45,374 nt of DNA, from positions 101,907-147,280 of the forward strand of contig NZ_JMEX01000005.1 in assembly GCF_000760735.1 (NCBI RefSeq). Reading direction: 5' to 3'. The notes below the pieces were generated by a model. It searched no databases, was not told the origin of the DNA, and saw only the letters and a program-made list of their open reading frames with translations. Origin of the DNA: Rhodococcoides fascians A44A (GTDB taxonomy: Bacteria; Actinomycetota; Actinomycetes; Mycobacteriales; Mycobacteriaceae). How positions within the stretch are numbered: the first letter of the stretch is position 1; the number at the start of each line of letters is the position of its first letter. Of the stretch, positions 38,234-45,374 are shown in pieces. The position numbers and the translations under genes were made by a program.

Positions 38234-40854
38234 ACGACATCATCGACGACGCTCAGGCGACCGAACCGTCGGGACCGTCCGGACCGTCGTGGACGGCGAA
38301 GCGGAAAGAGCGACTGTCTGCGGCGTGGCGCGGATTCAGCAGGCAGGCCGTTCGGCTGGCCTCGCTGATCGGCTTCGGAATCAAGGGAGCACCGGTCAGT
38401 CTGGGTTTGCTCGTCGTGGTGCTCGCGCTCGGTGTGATCGCAGCCGTTGTCGGCGGAAACACGGTGCACCACGCCGTGGCTCTCGGGATCATGCCGGTCG
38501 AGGAATGGAAACTGTGGACGGTCCTCACCGCCGGTCTGTTCGCCCCGGGAATCTTCGGTTACGTGGTGTTCGTGGTTGCGGTGTTCGTCGCGGCCGCGCC
38601 GATCGAGCGCCGGATCGGGTCGGCGAAGTTCGCCCTCGCGGCCGTCTGCACCCAGGTGCTCGGTGCCGTGTTCGGCCTCGGGATCGCGGCACTGGCGAAG
38701 ACGTTCGACGCGGACTGGGGTTTCCGGTTGCACGTCGGGACGGCAGTGGGCCCGACGACGTGGATCGTCGGAGTTCTGATGGTAGCGAGCGCTCGCATGG
38801 ACACGTTGTGGCGGCGACGGATACGCGTCGGGCTTCTGGCTCTGTTGATCACGTCGGCACTGTTCAGCGGGCACCTTCAAGATGTGGTGCGACTTGCCGC
38901 GGCGGTCGTCGGACTCGTGCTCGGACCGGCGATCGTCGGGCGGTCGGCTCGCGGGCCGCGTCTGGCGGGCACCCAGCGTGAAGGCCGCGTCCTGGTGGCG
39001 TTGGTCGTCGCCGCCAGCGCGCTCGGTCCCGTACTGGCTGCGCTGAGCCCGGACGCGGTCGGGCCGTTCGCAGTGCTGCGGGACGTCGTCAGCGGAGTGC
39101 CGTACACGCCGGCAGAGGTCCGTGAAATCTGCGCCGATTCGGCAACCGACCCCGAATGCCGAACCGGACTCCTCGAGCTGAGACTCGGTGGTGTCGGTCC
39201 GACGATCCTGTCGTTGATGCCCTCTGTCTTTCTGCTGTTCCTCGCCGATGGACTCCGACGGGGCCGTAAGTTCGCGTGGGGTGCCGCGGTGGTGGCGCAA
39301 GTGGTGTTGCTGATCGTGTCCGTCGCGAACTACGCCATCAGGTTCATCGACGCAGGTGACGACGAGTCGGTGTTCTACGGGCTGGAGTCGCCGACCGCGT
39401 ATCGCACCATCGTGCCGTTTCTGCTTCCGCTGGCAATTCTCGTCGTTCTGGCGCTCACACGGAAGTACTTCGATGTTCGCGCACCGCGGGGGACCTATCG
39501 AAAGTTCACGATCTCGGTGCTGGGTACTGCGGTGATCCTGTGGGTTCTGTACGTGCTGTTGGGGTTCGTCGGACGCGGTGGTTTCGATCAGAAGGCATCC
39601 TTCCTCGGCTTGATCGCGGACTTCCCGCAGCGTCTGGTGCCGCCGGTGTATCTGCAGTGGCTCGAACCGAGATTGCTTCCGGACAGCATTTTCACCACGT
39701 TGCTGTTCGAATGGACCGGGGTCATCTTCTGGGTGTCGTTGTGCGTGTTCGTGCTCTCGACGTTCCTTACCCCTGTCTCACGCGCGGACAGCGCCGCTGC
39801 CGAACGTGCACGCGCCCTGCTGACGACCAGTTCCGGGAGCGCGCTGTCGTGGATGACGCTGTGGAAGGGAAATTCCTACTGGTTCTCCGCCGACGGATCC
39901 AGTTTCGTTGCCTACCGGGTTATCTCGGGTGTGGCGCTGACGACAGGTGATCCGGTGGGACCGCGCGGGGAACTCCGATCGGCGGTGGTCGACTTCGCGG
40001 AGTTCGCATCGAAGAACGGGTGGATCCCGTGCTTCTACTCGGTGACACCGGACGTTCGTGCCATCACGGACAGCATCGGCTGGGGCGGCATCCAGGTGGG
40101 GGAGGAGACTGTCCTCGATCTCGCGGATCTGGCCTTCACCGGCAAGAGATTTCAGGACGTCCGTACCGCGCTGAACCGGGCGAAGAAGGTGGGAATCGAG
40201 GCCGAGTGGATCAGCTTCCCCGACGCACCGCTTGCCATCACGGATCAGATCACAGCGATCTCCGAGGAGTGGGTGGCGGACAAGGGGATGCCCGAGATGG
40301 GGTTCACGCTCGGTGGTCTCGAGGAGGTGGACGATCGAGAGGTGCGCTGCCTCGTCGCTGTCGACGAACACCGGACCGTCCACGGAATCACGTCGTGGAT
40401 GCCCGTGTACGAGGACGGCGTCGTCGTCGGTTGGACTCTCGATTTCATGCGGAGGCGGTCGGAAGGTTTCAGACCGACGATGGAGTTCTTGATCGCATCC
40501 GCTGCAATTATGTTGAAGGAGGAGGGCGTTCGATTCCTCAGCTTGTCCGGTGCGCCGCTCGCGAAGGTGAGCGACGGCAGTGCGTCGGATGCACCGTCGG
40601 ATGAGGAAGTCACCTTCTACACGCTGCTCGATCGACTTCTCGACGTGCTGGGCAAGACGCTCGAACCCGTCTACGGGTTCAGGTCGCTGCTGGCCTTCAA
40701 GTCGAAGTTCCAGCCGCGGTACGAGCCGATGCACATGACGTTCGCCGACCCGGCCGCGTTGCCGAGTATCGGCAATGCGATCGGACGGGCCTATCTCCCG
40801 GATGTGTCCCTCGGCCAGGGTTACCGGTTGGTGCGCACGATGATCGAACGTTAG
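38230..40854 (+). CDS. Aminoacyl-phosphatidylglycerol synthase (MprF/AlaPGS-like, DUF2156)
   Basis: 874 residues from the GTG overlapping the upstream stop. N-terminal membrane bundle (about 45-240) resembles a rhomboid-like fold but has no Gly-x-Ser-x-Gly serine and no catalytic His, so it is not a protease. Further membrane segments reach about residue 525, and the C-terminal DUF2156 GNAT-like domain (about 530-870; WMTLWKGNSYWFS, GWTLDFMRRRSEGFRPTMEF) transfers an amino acid from tRNA to phosphatidylglycerol. Homologues include MprF (Lys/Ala-PG) and C. glutamicum AlaPGS. The amino acid used is not readable. Ends convergent with the ABC ATPase gene. Confidence 0.85.
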   Translation: MNDIIDDAQATEPSGPSGPSWTAKRKERLSAAWRGFSRQAVRLASLIGFGIKGAPVSLGLLVVVLALGVIAAVVGGNTVHHAVALGIMPVEEWKLWTVLTAGLFAPGIFGYVVFVVAVFVAAAPIERRIGSAKFALAAVCTQVLGAVFGLGIAALAKTFDADWGFRLHVGTAVGPTTWIVGVLMVASARMDTLWRRRIRVGLLALLITSALFSGHLQDVVRLAAAVVGLVLGPAIVGRSARGPRLAGTQREGRVLVALVVAASALGPVLAALSPDAVGPFAVLRDVVSGVPYTPAEVREICADSATDPECRTGLLELRLGGVGPTILSLMPSVFLLFLADGLRRGRKFAWGAAVVAQVVLLIVSVANYAIRFIDAGDDESVFYGLESPTAYRTIVPFLLPLAILVVLALTRKYFDVRAPRGTYRKFTISVLGTAVILWVLYVLLGFVGRGGFDQKASFLGLIADFPQRLVPPVYLQWLEPRLLPDSIFTTLLFEWTGVIFWVSLCVFVLSTFLTPVSRADSAAAERARALLTTSSGSALSWMTLWKGNSYWFSADGSSFVAYRVISGVALTTGDPVGPRGELRSAVVDFAEFASKNGWIPCFYSVTPDVRAITDSIGWGGIQVGEETVLDLADLAFTGKRFQDVRTALNRAKKVGIEAEWISFPDAPLAITDQITAISEEWVADKGMPEMGFTLGGLEEVDDREVRCLVAVDEHRTVHGITSWMPVYEDGVVVGWTLDFMRRRSEGFRPTMEFLIASAAIMLKEEGVRFLSLSGAPLAKVSDGSASDAPSDEEVTFYTLLDRLLDVLGKTLEPVYGFRSLLAFKSKFQPRYEPMHMTFADPAALPSIGNAIGRAYLPDVSLGQGYRLVRTMIER

Positions 40855-41711
40855 GCGTCCGGCTCGGCGGATGCAGCCGCGGTCTTGGTCGGACCTCCGA
40901 CCGCTCCGTACACGTGGCGCGTTCCTATGGGGACGATCAGGGGGCGATCGGAGACCGGGTCCTCGATGACGCTCGCCTCGAGACCGAACACGTCCATCAG
41001 AAGTTTCTCGGAGATGATGTCCTGAGGCTTCCCGGACTCGACGATTTTGCCCTGCGACATGACGATCAGCTGGTCGCTGTAGCGTACGGCGAGGTTGAGG
41101 TCGTGCAGCACCATGATGACGGTGCGGCCCATCTCCTCGTGCAGACGATCCACCAGGTCGAGAACCTCGACGGAATGCGCGAGGTCGAGGTAGGTCGTGG
41201 GCTCGTCGAGCAGCAGGATATCGGTGCCTTGCGCGAGCGCCATCGAAATCCATGCTCGCTGGCGTTGACCGCCGGACAACTCGTCGACCGGCCGGTCCGC
41301 CAGGTCTCCGACGCCGGTCAGTTCGAGCGCGTTGGCGACCTCGGACTCGTCGTCGGACGACCACTGCCGCACCCAGGACTGGTGCGGGTGCCGGCCGCGG
41401 GACACCAGATCGCCGACGGTCAGTCCTTCAGGCGCAGTCGGTGCTTGCGGCAACATGCCGAGGACACGGGCGACGTCCTTCGTGCGCATCGACGAGATCG
41501 CTTTGCCGTCGAGTACGACTTTGCCCGCTTTCGGCTTCAGCAGTCGTCCGAGGGAGCGGAGGAGGGTGCTCTTGCCGCAGCCGTTGGGTCCGATGACCGT
41601 GGTGATCACGCCGGTGTGCACGTCGAGATCGAGGTTCTCGACGATGATCCGGTCTCCGTAGCCGAGCGTGAGATCTTCGGCGACGAGGCGGGAGGGTTCG
41701 GTTGTGGTCAT
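40851..41711 (-). CDS. Iron-siderophore ABC transporter ATPase (FecE type)
   Basis: 286 residues. Walker A GPNGCGKSTL (about 37-46), signature LSGGQRQRAW, Walker B ILLLDEPTTYLDL and the switch histidine MVLHDLNLA all appear. This is the ATP-binding subunit of a ferric-siderophore or vitamin B12-type importer. It completes the operon of two permease genes with a four-base overlap. No substrate-binding protein gene is found in the window; it may lie elsewhere. The operon is headed by a permease with IdeR-like boxes upstream, so iron control is likely. Confidence 0.93.
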   Translation of the reverse strand: MTTTEPSRLVAEDLTLGYGDRIIVENLDLDVHTGVITTVIGPNGCGKSTLLRSLGRLLKPKAGKVVLDGKAISSMRTKDVARVLGMLPQAPTAPEGLTVGDLVSRGRHPHQSWVRQWSSDDESEVANALELTGVGDLADRPVDELSGGQRQRAWISMALAQGTDILLLDEPTTYLDLAHSVEVLDLVDRLHEEMGRTVIMVLHDLNLAVRYSDQLIVMSQGKIVESGKPQDIISEKLLMDVFGLEASVIEDPVSDRPLIVPIGTRHVYGAVGGPTKTAAASAEPDA

Positions 41712-42826
41712 GCGGAGACCTTTCGGTTACTGCGGACGAGCAGGTAGAGGAGGAACGGCCCGCCGAGCGCGGAGGTCACGATTCCGACAGGCAACTCGAC
41801 CGGAAGGATCGTGCGGGCGATCAGATCGCTGCCGACGACAAGCAAGCCGCCCATCAACCCGGACGCGATGATCGGCGGGCCGGGCGTGCGCAGAATGCGC
41901 AGTGCAATCTGAGGTGCCGCCAACGCCACGAATCCGATGGGACCGGCAGCGGCGGTAGCGATGGCCGCGAGCGCCACCGACGCCAGGAGCAGCGTGGCCT
42001 GACCCGACTGGAGGCGCACACCGAGCGAACGGGCGTTGTCGTCGCCGAGTCGGAGGGCGCCGAGAGTGAACGTGGAGATGATGGTGATGCCGCCGATCAG
42101 CACCAGTGCACACAGAACCGGCCAGACCTTGCTCCAGTCGGCACCGTTCAAGGACCCGTTGAGCCACAACTGGGCGCGGGAGACGTCGTTGATGTCCGCA
42201 CTGATCAGCAGCCAGCCGATGGCCGCGGTGAGCATCGCGTTGATGGCGATACCGACGAGGATGAGCCGGAATCCTTCGACGCCACGCTTCCATGCCAGCG
42301 TGTAGATGAGCACCGCTGTCAGGACACCACCGACGAGCGCTGCCAGCGGAAGGCCGACGGTAGCCAGGATGCCGACGAACGTGCCGCCGCCACCGAGAAC
42401 GATGAGTGCTACTGCGGCCGCGCTCGCACCGGCGGTGATGCCCAGAATGTCCGGGCTGGCGAGTGAGTTGCGCGAGATCGACTGGGTCACGGCGCCGGAG
42501 ATGCCCAGAGCCATTCCCACCAGAAGTCCGGTGAGCGAACGAGGCAGCCGAAGGTCCATCACGATGAACCTGTCGATGCGAGAACCGCCCCCGAACAGCA
42601 CTTCTGTCACCTGAGGTATGGACAGCGGAAAGTCGCCGCGGCCGATGTTGATGCAGACGACCAGGAACAGCGCCGCGAGCATCACGAGGTTGACGAGAAC
42701 CATGAGGGGACGCCGAACCAGAGACAGCGGCCCGAGCCGGAACGGCGGACGTGACGGGACCGTACGGACCGCGTCGGGTCCGGCAGCGCCGTTCGCCGAC
42801 GCGTTCTTGGTCAAGGACGAGGTCAC
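41708..42826 (-). CDS. FecCD-type siderophore permease (second subunit)
   Basis: 372 residues from the GTG at 42826 that overlaps the previous stop; the longer frame up to 43066 overlaps the preceding permease and is a shadow. It has about nine to ten membrane segments and FecCD motifs such as LPRSLTGLLVGMALGISGA, RNSLASPDILGITAGASAA and GPIGFVALAAPQIA. Pairs with the upstream permease to form the channel of an iron importer. Confidence 0.93.
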   Translation of the reverse strand: MTSSLTKNASANGAAGPDAVRTVPSRPPFRLGPLSLVRRPLMVLVNLVMLAALFLVVCINIGRGDFPLSIPQVTEVLFGGGSRIDRFIVMDLRLPRSLTGLLVGMALGISGAVTQSISRNSLASPDILGITAGASAAAVALIVLGGGGTFVGILATVGLPLAALVGGVLTAVLIYTLAWKRGVEGFRLILVGIAINAMLTAAIGWLLISADINDVSRAQLWLNGSLNGADWSKVWPVLCALVLIGGITIISTFTLGALRLGDDNARSLGVRLQSGQATLLLASVALAAIATAAAGPIGFVALAAPQIALRILRTPGPPIIASGLMGGLLVVGSDLIARTILPVELPVGIVTSALGGPFLLYLLVRSNRKVSA

Positions 42827-44298
42827 AGGCTTGCCAACTTCCGACGACGAACGAGAGCGATGAAGAACGGAGCGCCGAAGAGGGCGAGCACGATCCCGAC
42901 CTGCAGTTCTCCGGGGCGAACCACGACGCGGCCGATGACGTCGGCGATCATCAGCATGACGCCTCCCATGAGTCCGGCGTACGGAACCAGCCATCGATAG
43001 TCCGGGCCGGTGACCACCCGCGCGACGTGCGGCACGACCAGGCCGATGAAGGCGATCGGACCGCACGCGGCGGTGGCGGCACCGGTGAGCAGGGTGATGG
43101 CGATGATCCCGACTGTGCGGGTGAGCGCGATGTTGGTGCCCAGGGAGCGAGCGACGTCCTCACCGAGACTCATCACGTTGAGGCCGGGCGTGCTGGCGAG
43201 CGCGATGAGAACTCCGACGACGAGGAACGGCAGTACCTGCCAGAGGACGTCGAGCCCTCGACCGGCGACCGAGCCCACCGACCAGAAGCGGTAGCCGTCG
43301 AGACTTGTCTGATCCAACAGGACGATGGCATTGGTCATCGCGGACAGGAAGAACGCCACGCCCGCGCCGGCGAGCGCGAGATTGAGTGGACTGGCTTTGC
43401 CGTTTCCGGCGGAGGACAGACCGAACACCACCACACTGGCGATGGCCGAGCCGGCGAAAGCGAACCACAGGTACTGGCTGGGCGAGTTGAAGCGGAAAAG
43501 GTAGATCGACAGGACCACGAGGAACGCTGCACCGGCATTGAGTCCGAGCAGACCCGCGTCGGCGAGTGGGTTTCGGGTGTGGCCCTGGATAAGTGCGCCT
43601 GCGATGCCGAGCGCGATTCCCACCACGAGCGCGAGGAGTGTGCGCGGTATCCGCAGACTGCGCACGATGATGTCGGTGTCGGTTCCCGTCGAACTCCACA
43701 AGGCGTGGCCGATTTCAGCGAACGTCAGCGGGCGCGCTCCGATCGCGATGCTCGCGAGGATCGCGGCGGCGAGAGCAACCGTCAGGATCACGAGGCCGAG
43801 GATGCGTCGTTTGCGGATGCCCGCAACGGAATTGTCGCGTGCTATCGGCTCGAACAGTTCGTCGGCGGCTGTCTTCTCGCGAACTACCTCGGTACCGCTT
43901 CGCCCGATGCCGAATTGCCGCAGCATGGCCCGTCGCACGCCGAGCGCGTTGCCATCGGCACCATCCCGAACGATCAGGTTCGTCCAGCGCTTGCCGGTGC
44001 TCTGGCCGTCCTTGCCTTCCCGATATCCCTGATTCCACAGGAGGAGGCCGACTGCAACCGCGACTGCAATTGCACCGAAGACGAACCGGTCCGCTTGACC
44101 ACCACCGTTGTCGTCACGGAGCGAGTCGACGATCGACCATCCGATACCCAACGGAAGAAGCACAATCGCAAGATCGACGATCGTCGCGGCGATGCGCGGA
44201 GCCCATGGCGCCGGCCCGCGGGGAATCTCTTCCTTGGCGAAATCGTCGTCCGGGGCGGGGTGAGTGTTTCCCGAACCCAGCAATGGTGCCGTCGTCAC
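42823..44298 (-). CDS. RDD-FecCD fusion permease (first subunit)
   Basis: 491 residues, about 130 longer than a normal FecCD permease. The extra N-terminus (about residues 28-135) is an RDD-like domain: R-x-A-x2-I-V-D, two membrane helices, WNQGYREGKDGQSTGKRWTN and a following R-x-M-L-R-Q. Then comes a typical FecCD permease (about 155-488) with RIPRTLLALVVGIALGIAGA, RNPLADAGLLGLNAGAA and GPIAFIGLVVPHVARV. The GTG at 44298 starts the frame. IdeR/DtxR-like boxes lie 40-90 bp upstream. An RDD domain fused to an iron permease is unusual. Confidence 0.9.
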   Translation of the reverse strand: MTTAPLLGSGNTHPAPDDDFAKEEIPRGPAPWAPRIAATIVDLAIVLLPLGIGWSIVDSLRDDNGGGQADRFVFGAIAVAVAVGLLLWNQGYREGKDGQSTGKRWTNLIVRDGADGNALGVRRAMLRQFGIGRSGTEVVREKTAADELFEPIARDNSVAGIRKRRILGLVILTVALAAAILASIAIGARPLTFAEIGHALWSSTGTDTDIIVRSLRIPRTLLALVVGIALGIAGALIQGHTRNPLADAGLLGLNAGAAFLVVLSIYLFRFNSPSQYLWFAFAGSAIASVVVFGLSSAGNGKASPLNLALAGAGVAFFLSAMTNAIVLLDQTSLDGYRFWSVGSVAGRGLDVLWQVLPFLVVGVLIALASTPGLNVMSLGEDVARSLGTNIALTRTVGIIAITLLTGAATAACGPIAFIGLVVPHVARVVTGPDYRWLVPYAGLMGGVMLMIADVIGRVVVRPGELQVGIVLALFGAPFFIALVRRRKLASL

Positions 44299-44337
44299 TG
44301 TGTTCGTGACTCCTCACTGTGGTTGATGGATTAAGCG

Positions 44338-44356
44338 TTAGGTTACGGAACCCTTG
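44338..44356 (-). promoter_or_regulatory. Weak IdeR/DtxR-like box upstream of the iron permease
   Basis: TTAGGTTACGGAACCCTTG matches about 13 of 19 positions of the mycobacterial/corynebacterial iron box (TTAGGTTAGGCTAACCTAA). The left arm is perfect, the right arm is degraded. It lies 40 bp before the RDD-FecCD start. Confidence 0.4.
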
Positions 44357-44370
44357 TTCATTCTGCGCGT

Positions 44371-44389
44371 CCAGGTAAGGCAAGCCAAG
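44371..44389. promoter_or_regulatory. Second weak IdeR/DtxR-like box
   Basis: CCAGGTAAGGCAAGCCAAG matches about 13 of 19 positions of TWAGGTWAGSCTWACCTWA, with the AGGTAAGGC left arm good. It lies between the permease and the FhuF-like gene and could serve either one. Confidence 0.35.
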
Positions 44390-44440
44390 CCGAATGGGGT
44401 GACATGTCGTACATTGCGCAGCCTTCTCGTCGAATCTGCA

Positions 44441-44459
44441 CTTGGTTAGGCTAACCTAC
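44441..44459 (+). promoter_or_regulatory. IdeR/DtxR iron box upstream of the FhuF-like gene
   Basis: CTTGGTTAGGCTAACCTAC has the complete core GGTTAGGCTAACC and agrees with the iron box at 16 of 19 positions. It ends 46 bp before the GTG start of the FhuF-like gene. In iron-replete cells the iron-bound repressor should silence the gene. Confidence 0.85.
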
Positions 44460-44505
44460 CTAAAGCAACGCAACGAAGATCGACCGTCACGAGAGGAGTG
44501 TTCCG

Positions 44506-45261
44506 GTGTCACTTGCAACTGCTGCGTCCGATGCCTGGGCCGATGTGCACCGTTCGTACGAACACAACGGAGGGGGCAGCCCCCTGGCGCGGTCGTGCAC
44601 GCGCCTTCGGGCGCTCAATCCCGACTACCCGCGCATGTACGCAGTCGCCGCGATGGCCACCGAAGGCAAGCGGCGGTGGTGGCACCTCGCGACCGGACTC
44701 GAGGACGGCCGGGTCGACTCGATGCTCGGCAGATCGCTGGAGGATCTCGGCTCGATGGAGGCTGCGGCCCATCAGGTCGCGACGGCGCTGGTGCACGCGG
44801 TCGTCGGCCGCGTCGCCGCGCTGGTGGTACTCGAGGGGCGAGCGTGGGACCCCGGAATCGACAACCTCTGGATTCACATGGACAGCGACGGCGGTATCGA
44901 CTGGGCGGGCGTGGGGTCACCGAATTTGCGCGTGCTGCCGGACGACCCGCTCGAGTCGACGCCCGGCACGGTTACTCTCCCGTGCGAGGAAGCGCTGCTC
45001 GTGTGGACCGCGCACCGTTGCATCACCTCGCTGACTGCAGTTCTGAGGTCCATCTCCGCCAGGGCGCCGTTCGACGCGTCCACGTTCTGGAGCCTCGTCG
45101 GCGATTCGATCCTCGGTGCCTCGACGTACATTCCGGTGCTTGCGAACACCTTTGCTTCCGACAGTGCGCGGCGTGGGCAGGCATTGCTCGACGCGTTCGT
45201 CGCCGCGGGCGCACCGGTCCGCGCCCGGCCCTGCCCACGTACGCGACTACGTGCCTCCTAG
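44506..45261 (+). CDS. FhuF-like protein (ferric-siderophore reductase family), no Fe-S motif
   Basis: 251 residues. It resembles FhuF/IucA-IucC C-terminal-type iron reductase proteins in its pattern (SPLARSCTRLRALNPDYP, a helix with CITSLTAVLRSISARAPFD, and SFWSLVGDSILG-like sequence). The C-terminal CC-x-C-x2-C cluster that binds a [2Fe-2S] group in true FhuF is absent; the frame ends ARPCPRTRLRAS. Its job may then be non-reductive or need another protein. GAGAGGAG lies before the GTG. A good iron box is upstream and another downstream. I am moderately sure of the family. Confidence 0.55.
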   Translation: MSLATAASDAWADVHRSYEHNGGGSPLARSCTRLRALNPDYPRMYAVAAMATEGKRRWWHLATGLEDGRVDSMLGRSLEDLGSMEAAAHQVATALVHAVVGRVAALVVLEGRAWDPGIDNLWIHMDSDGGIDWAGVGSPNLRVLPDDPLESTPGTVTLPCEEALLVWTAHRCITSLTAVLRSISARAPFDASTFWSLVGDSILGASTYIPVLANTFASDSARRGQALLDAFVAAGAPVRARPCPRTRLRAS

Positions 45262-45272
45262 CCCTTGCTAAT

Positions 45273-45291
45273 TCAGGTAAGGCTAGCCTAC
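45273..45291 (+). promoter_or_regulatory. IdeR/DtxR iron box downstream of the FhuF-like gene
   Basis: TCAGGTAAGGCTAGCCTAC matches the iron box at 16 of 19 positions. No start codon of a following gene is visible before the window ends, so the controlled gene is probably just outside. Confidence 0.75.
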
Positions 45292-45309
45292 AGTTCTGGG
45301 TGAACCACC

Positions 45310-45351
45310 GGACCGCGCCGGAGTCCTGAGGGCTGCAGAGACTCCCGGTCC
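45310..45351. other. Imperfect stem-loop at the right edge
   Basis: GGACC (45310-45314) pairs with GGTCC (45347-45351), and GGAGTC (45320-45325) with GACTCC (45340-45345). The stem is interrupted by five bases on one side and one on the other. It could be a terminator for the FhuF-like gene or part of the leader of the next gene. Confidence 0.35.
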
Positions 45352-45374
45352 TTGCCACGGCGGGGCCCCCATCT

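Noticed and set aside
41708..43066. Longer start for the second FecCD permease
   Set aside because: The extra 80 codons overlap the preceding permease; the GTG at 42826 couples with its stop.
42751..44334. 527-codon open frame antisense to the RDD-FecCD permease
   Set aside because: The permease frame on the minus strand is a clear protein family; the antisense product is low-complexity polar sequence.
45100..45261. Frameshift in the FhuF-like gene removing Fe-S cysteines
   Set aside because: Neither of the other two frames near the end contains a CC or C-x2-C cluster.

Overview
The window is high-GC actinobacterial DNA (GTG and TTG starts, 4-base start/stop overlaps, mycobacterial-type gene order) and most resembles Rhodococcus or a close Nocardiaceae relative. 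The block from the CDP-alcohol phosphotransferase through the two DUF881 genes, the small basic protein, gcvH, garA, a MerR gene, a DUF151 nuclease, a second MerR gene and gcvP keeps the order I know from Mycobacterium tuberculosis (about Rv1822-Rv1832). The VWA protein/glcB, CNNM pair/guaB1, gnd and M56/blaI genes match the Rv1836c-Rv1846c stretch, with extra genes inserted.

Layout. 1-2.6 kb: the end of an MCE-family gene, convergent with a PIG-L deacetylase/alpha-beta hydrolase pair. 2.7-5.3 kb: a metal-chaperone-like DUF1490 protein plus a CtpC-type P-ATPase. 5.3-6.8 kb: an M4 protease with its emfourin-type inhibitor. 6.9-9.2 kb: a flavin dehydrogenase and an F420/Ddn-type protein. 9.2-18.6 kb: the conserved envelope, cell division, glycine cleavage and 2-oxoglutarate control block, with a tandem glycine riboswitch before gcvP. 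18.6-23.8 kb: metallophosphoesterase, a VWA lipid/cell-surface-type protein and malate synthase G. 23.9-31.2 kb: a minus-strand run of CNNM proteins, GMP reductase-type GuaB1, a DMT transporter and a DEAD-box helicase. 31.3-35.1 kb: a DUF4262 gene behind a perfect LexA box, 6-phosphogluconate dehydrogenase, and a second DEAD-box helicase with a structured leader. 35.4-40.9 kb: BlaR-like/BlaI pair, then an esterase/aminoacyl-phosphatidylglycerol synthase pair. 40.9-45.4 kb: an iron-siderophore ABC importer with an RDD-FecCD fusion permease, and a FhuF-like protein, with IdeR/DtxR boxes.

The genes tie together as several small regulons: iron (IdeR boxes), antibiotic or envelope stress (BlaI operator), DNA damage (LexA box), glycine (riboswitch), and cell division (two MerR regulators). 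Five genes share an exactly spaced -10 hexamer six bases before their start codon, which suggests leaderless transcripts. The least explained signals are the SOS-box DUF4262 gene, the RDD-FecCD fusion, the mutually exclusive pairing elements between gcvH and garA, and the folded 5' leader of the second DEAD-box helicase.
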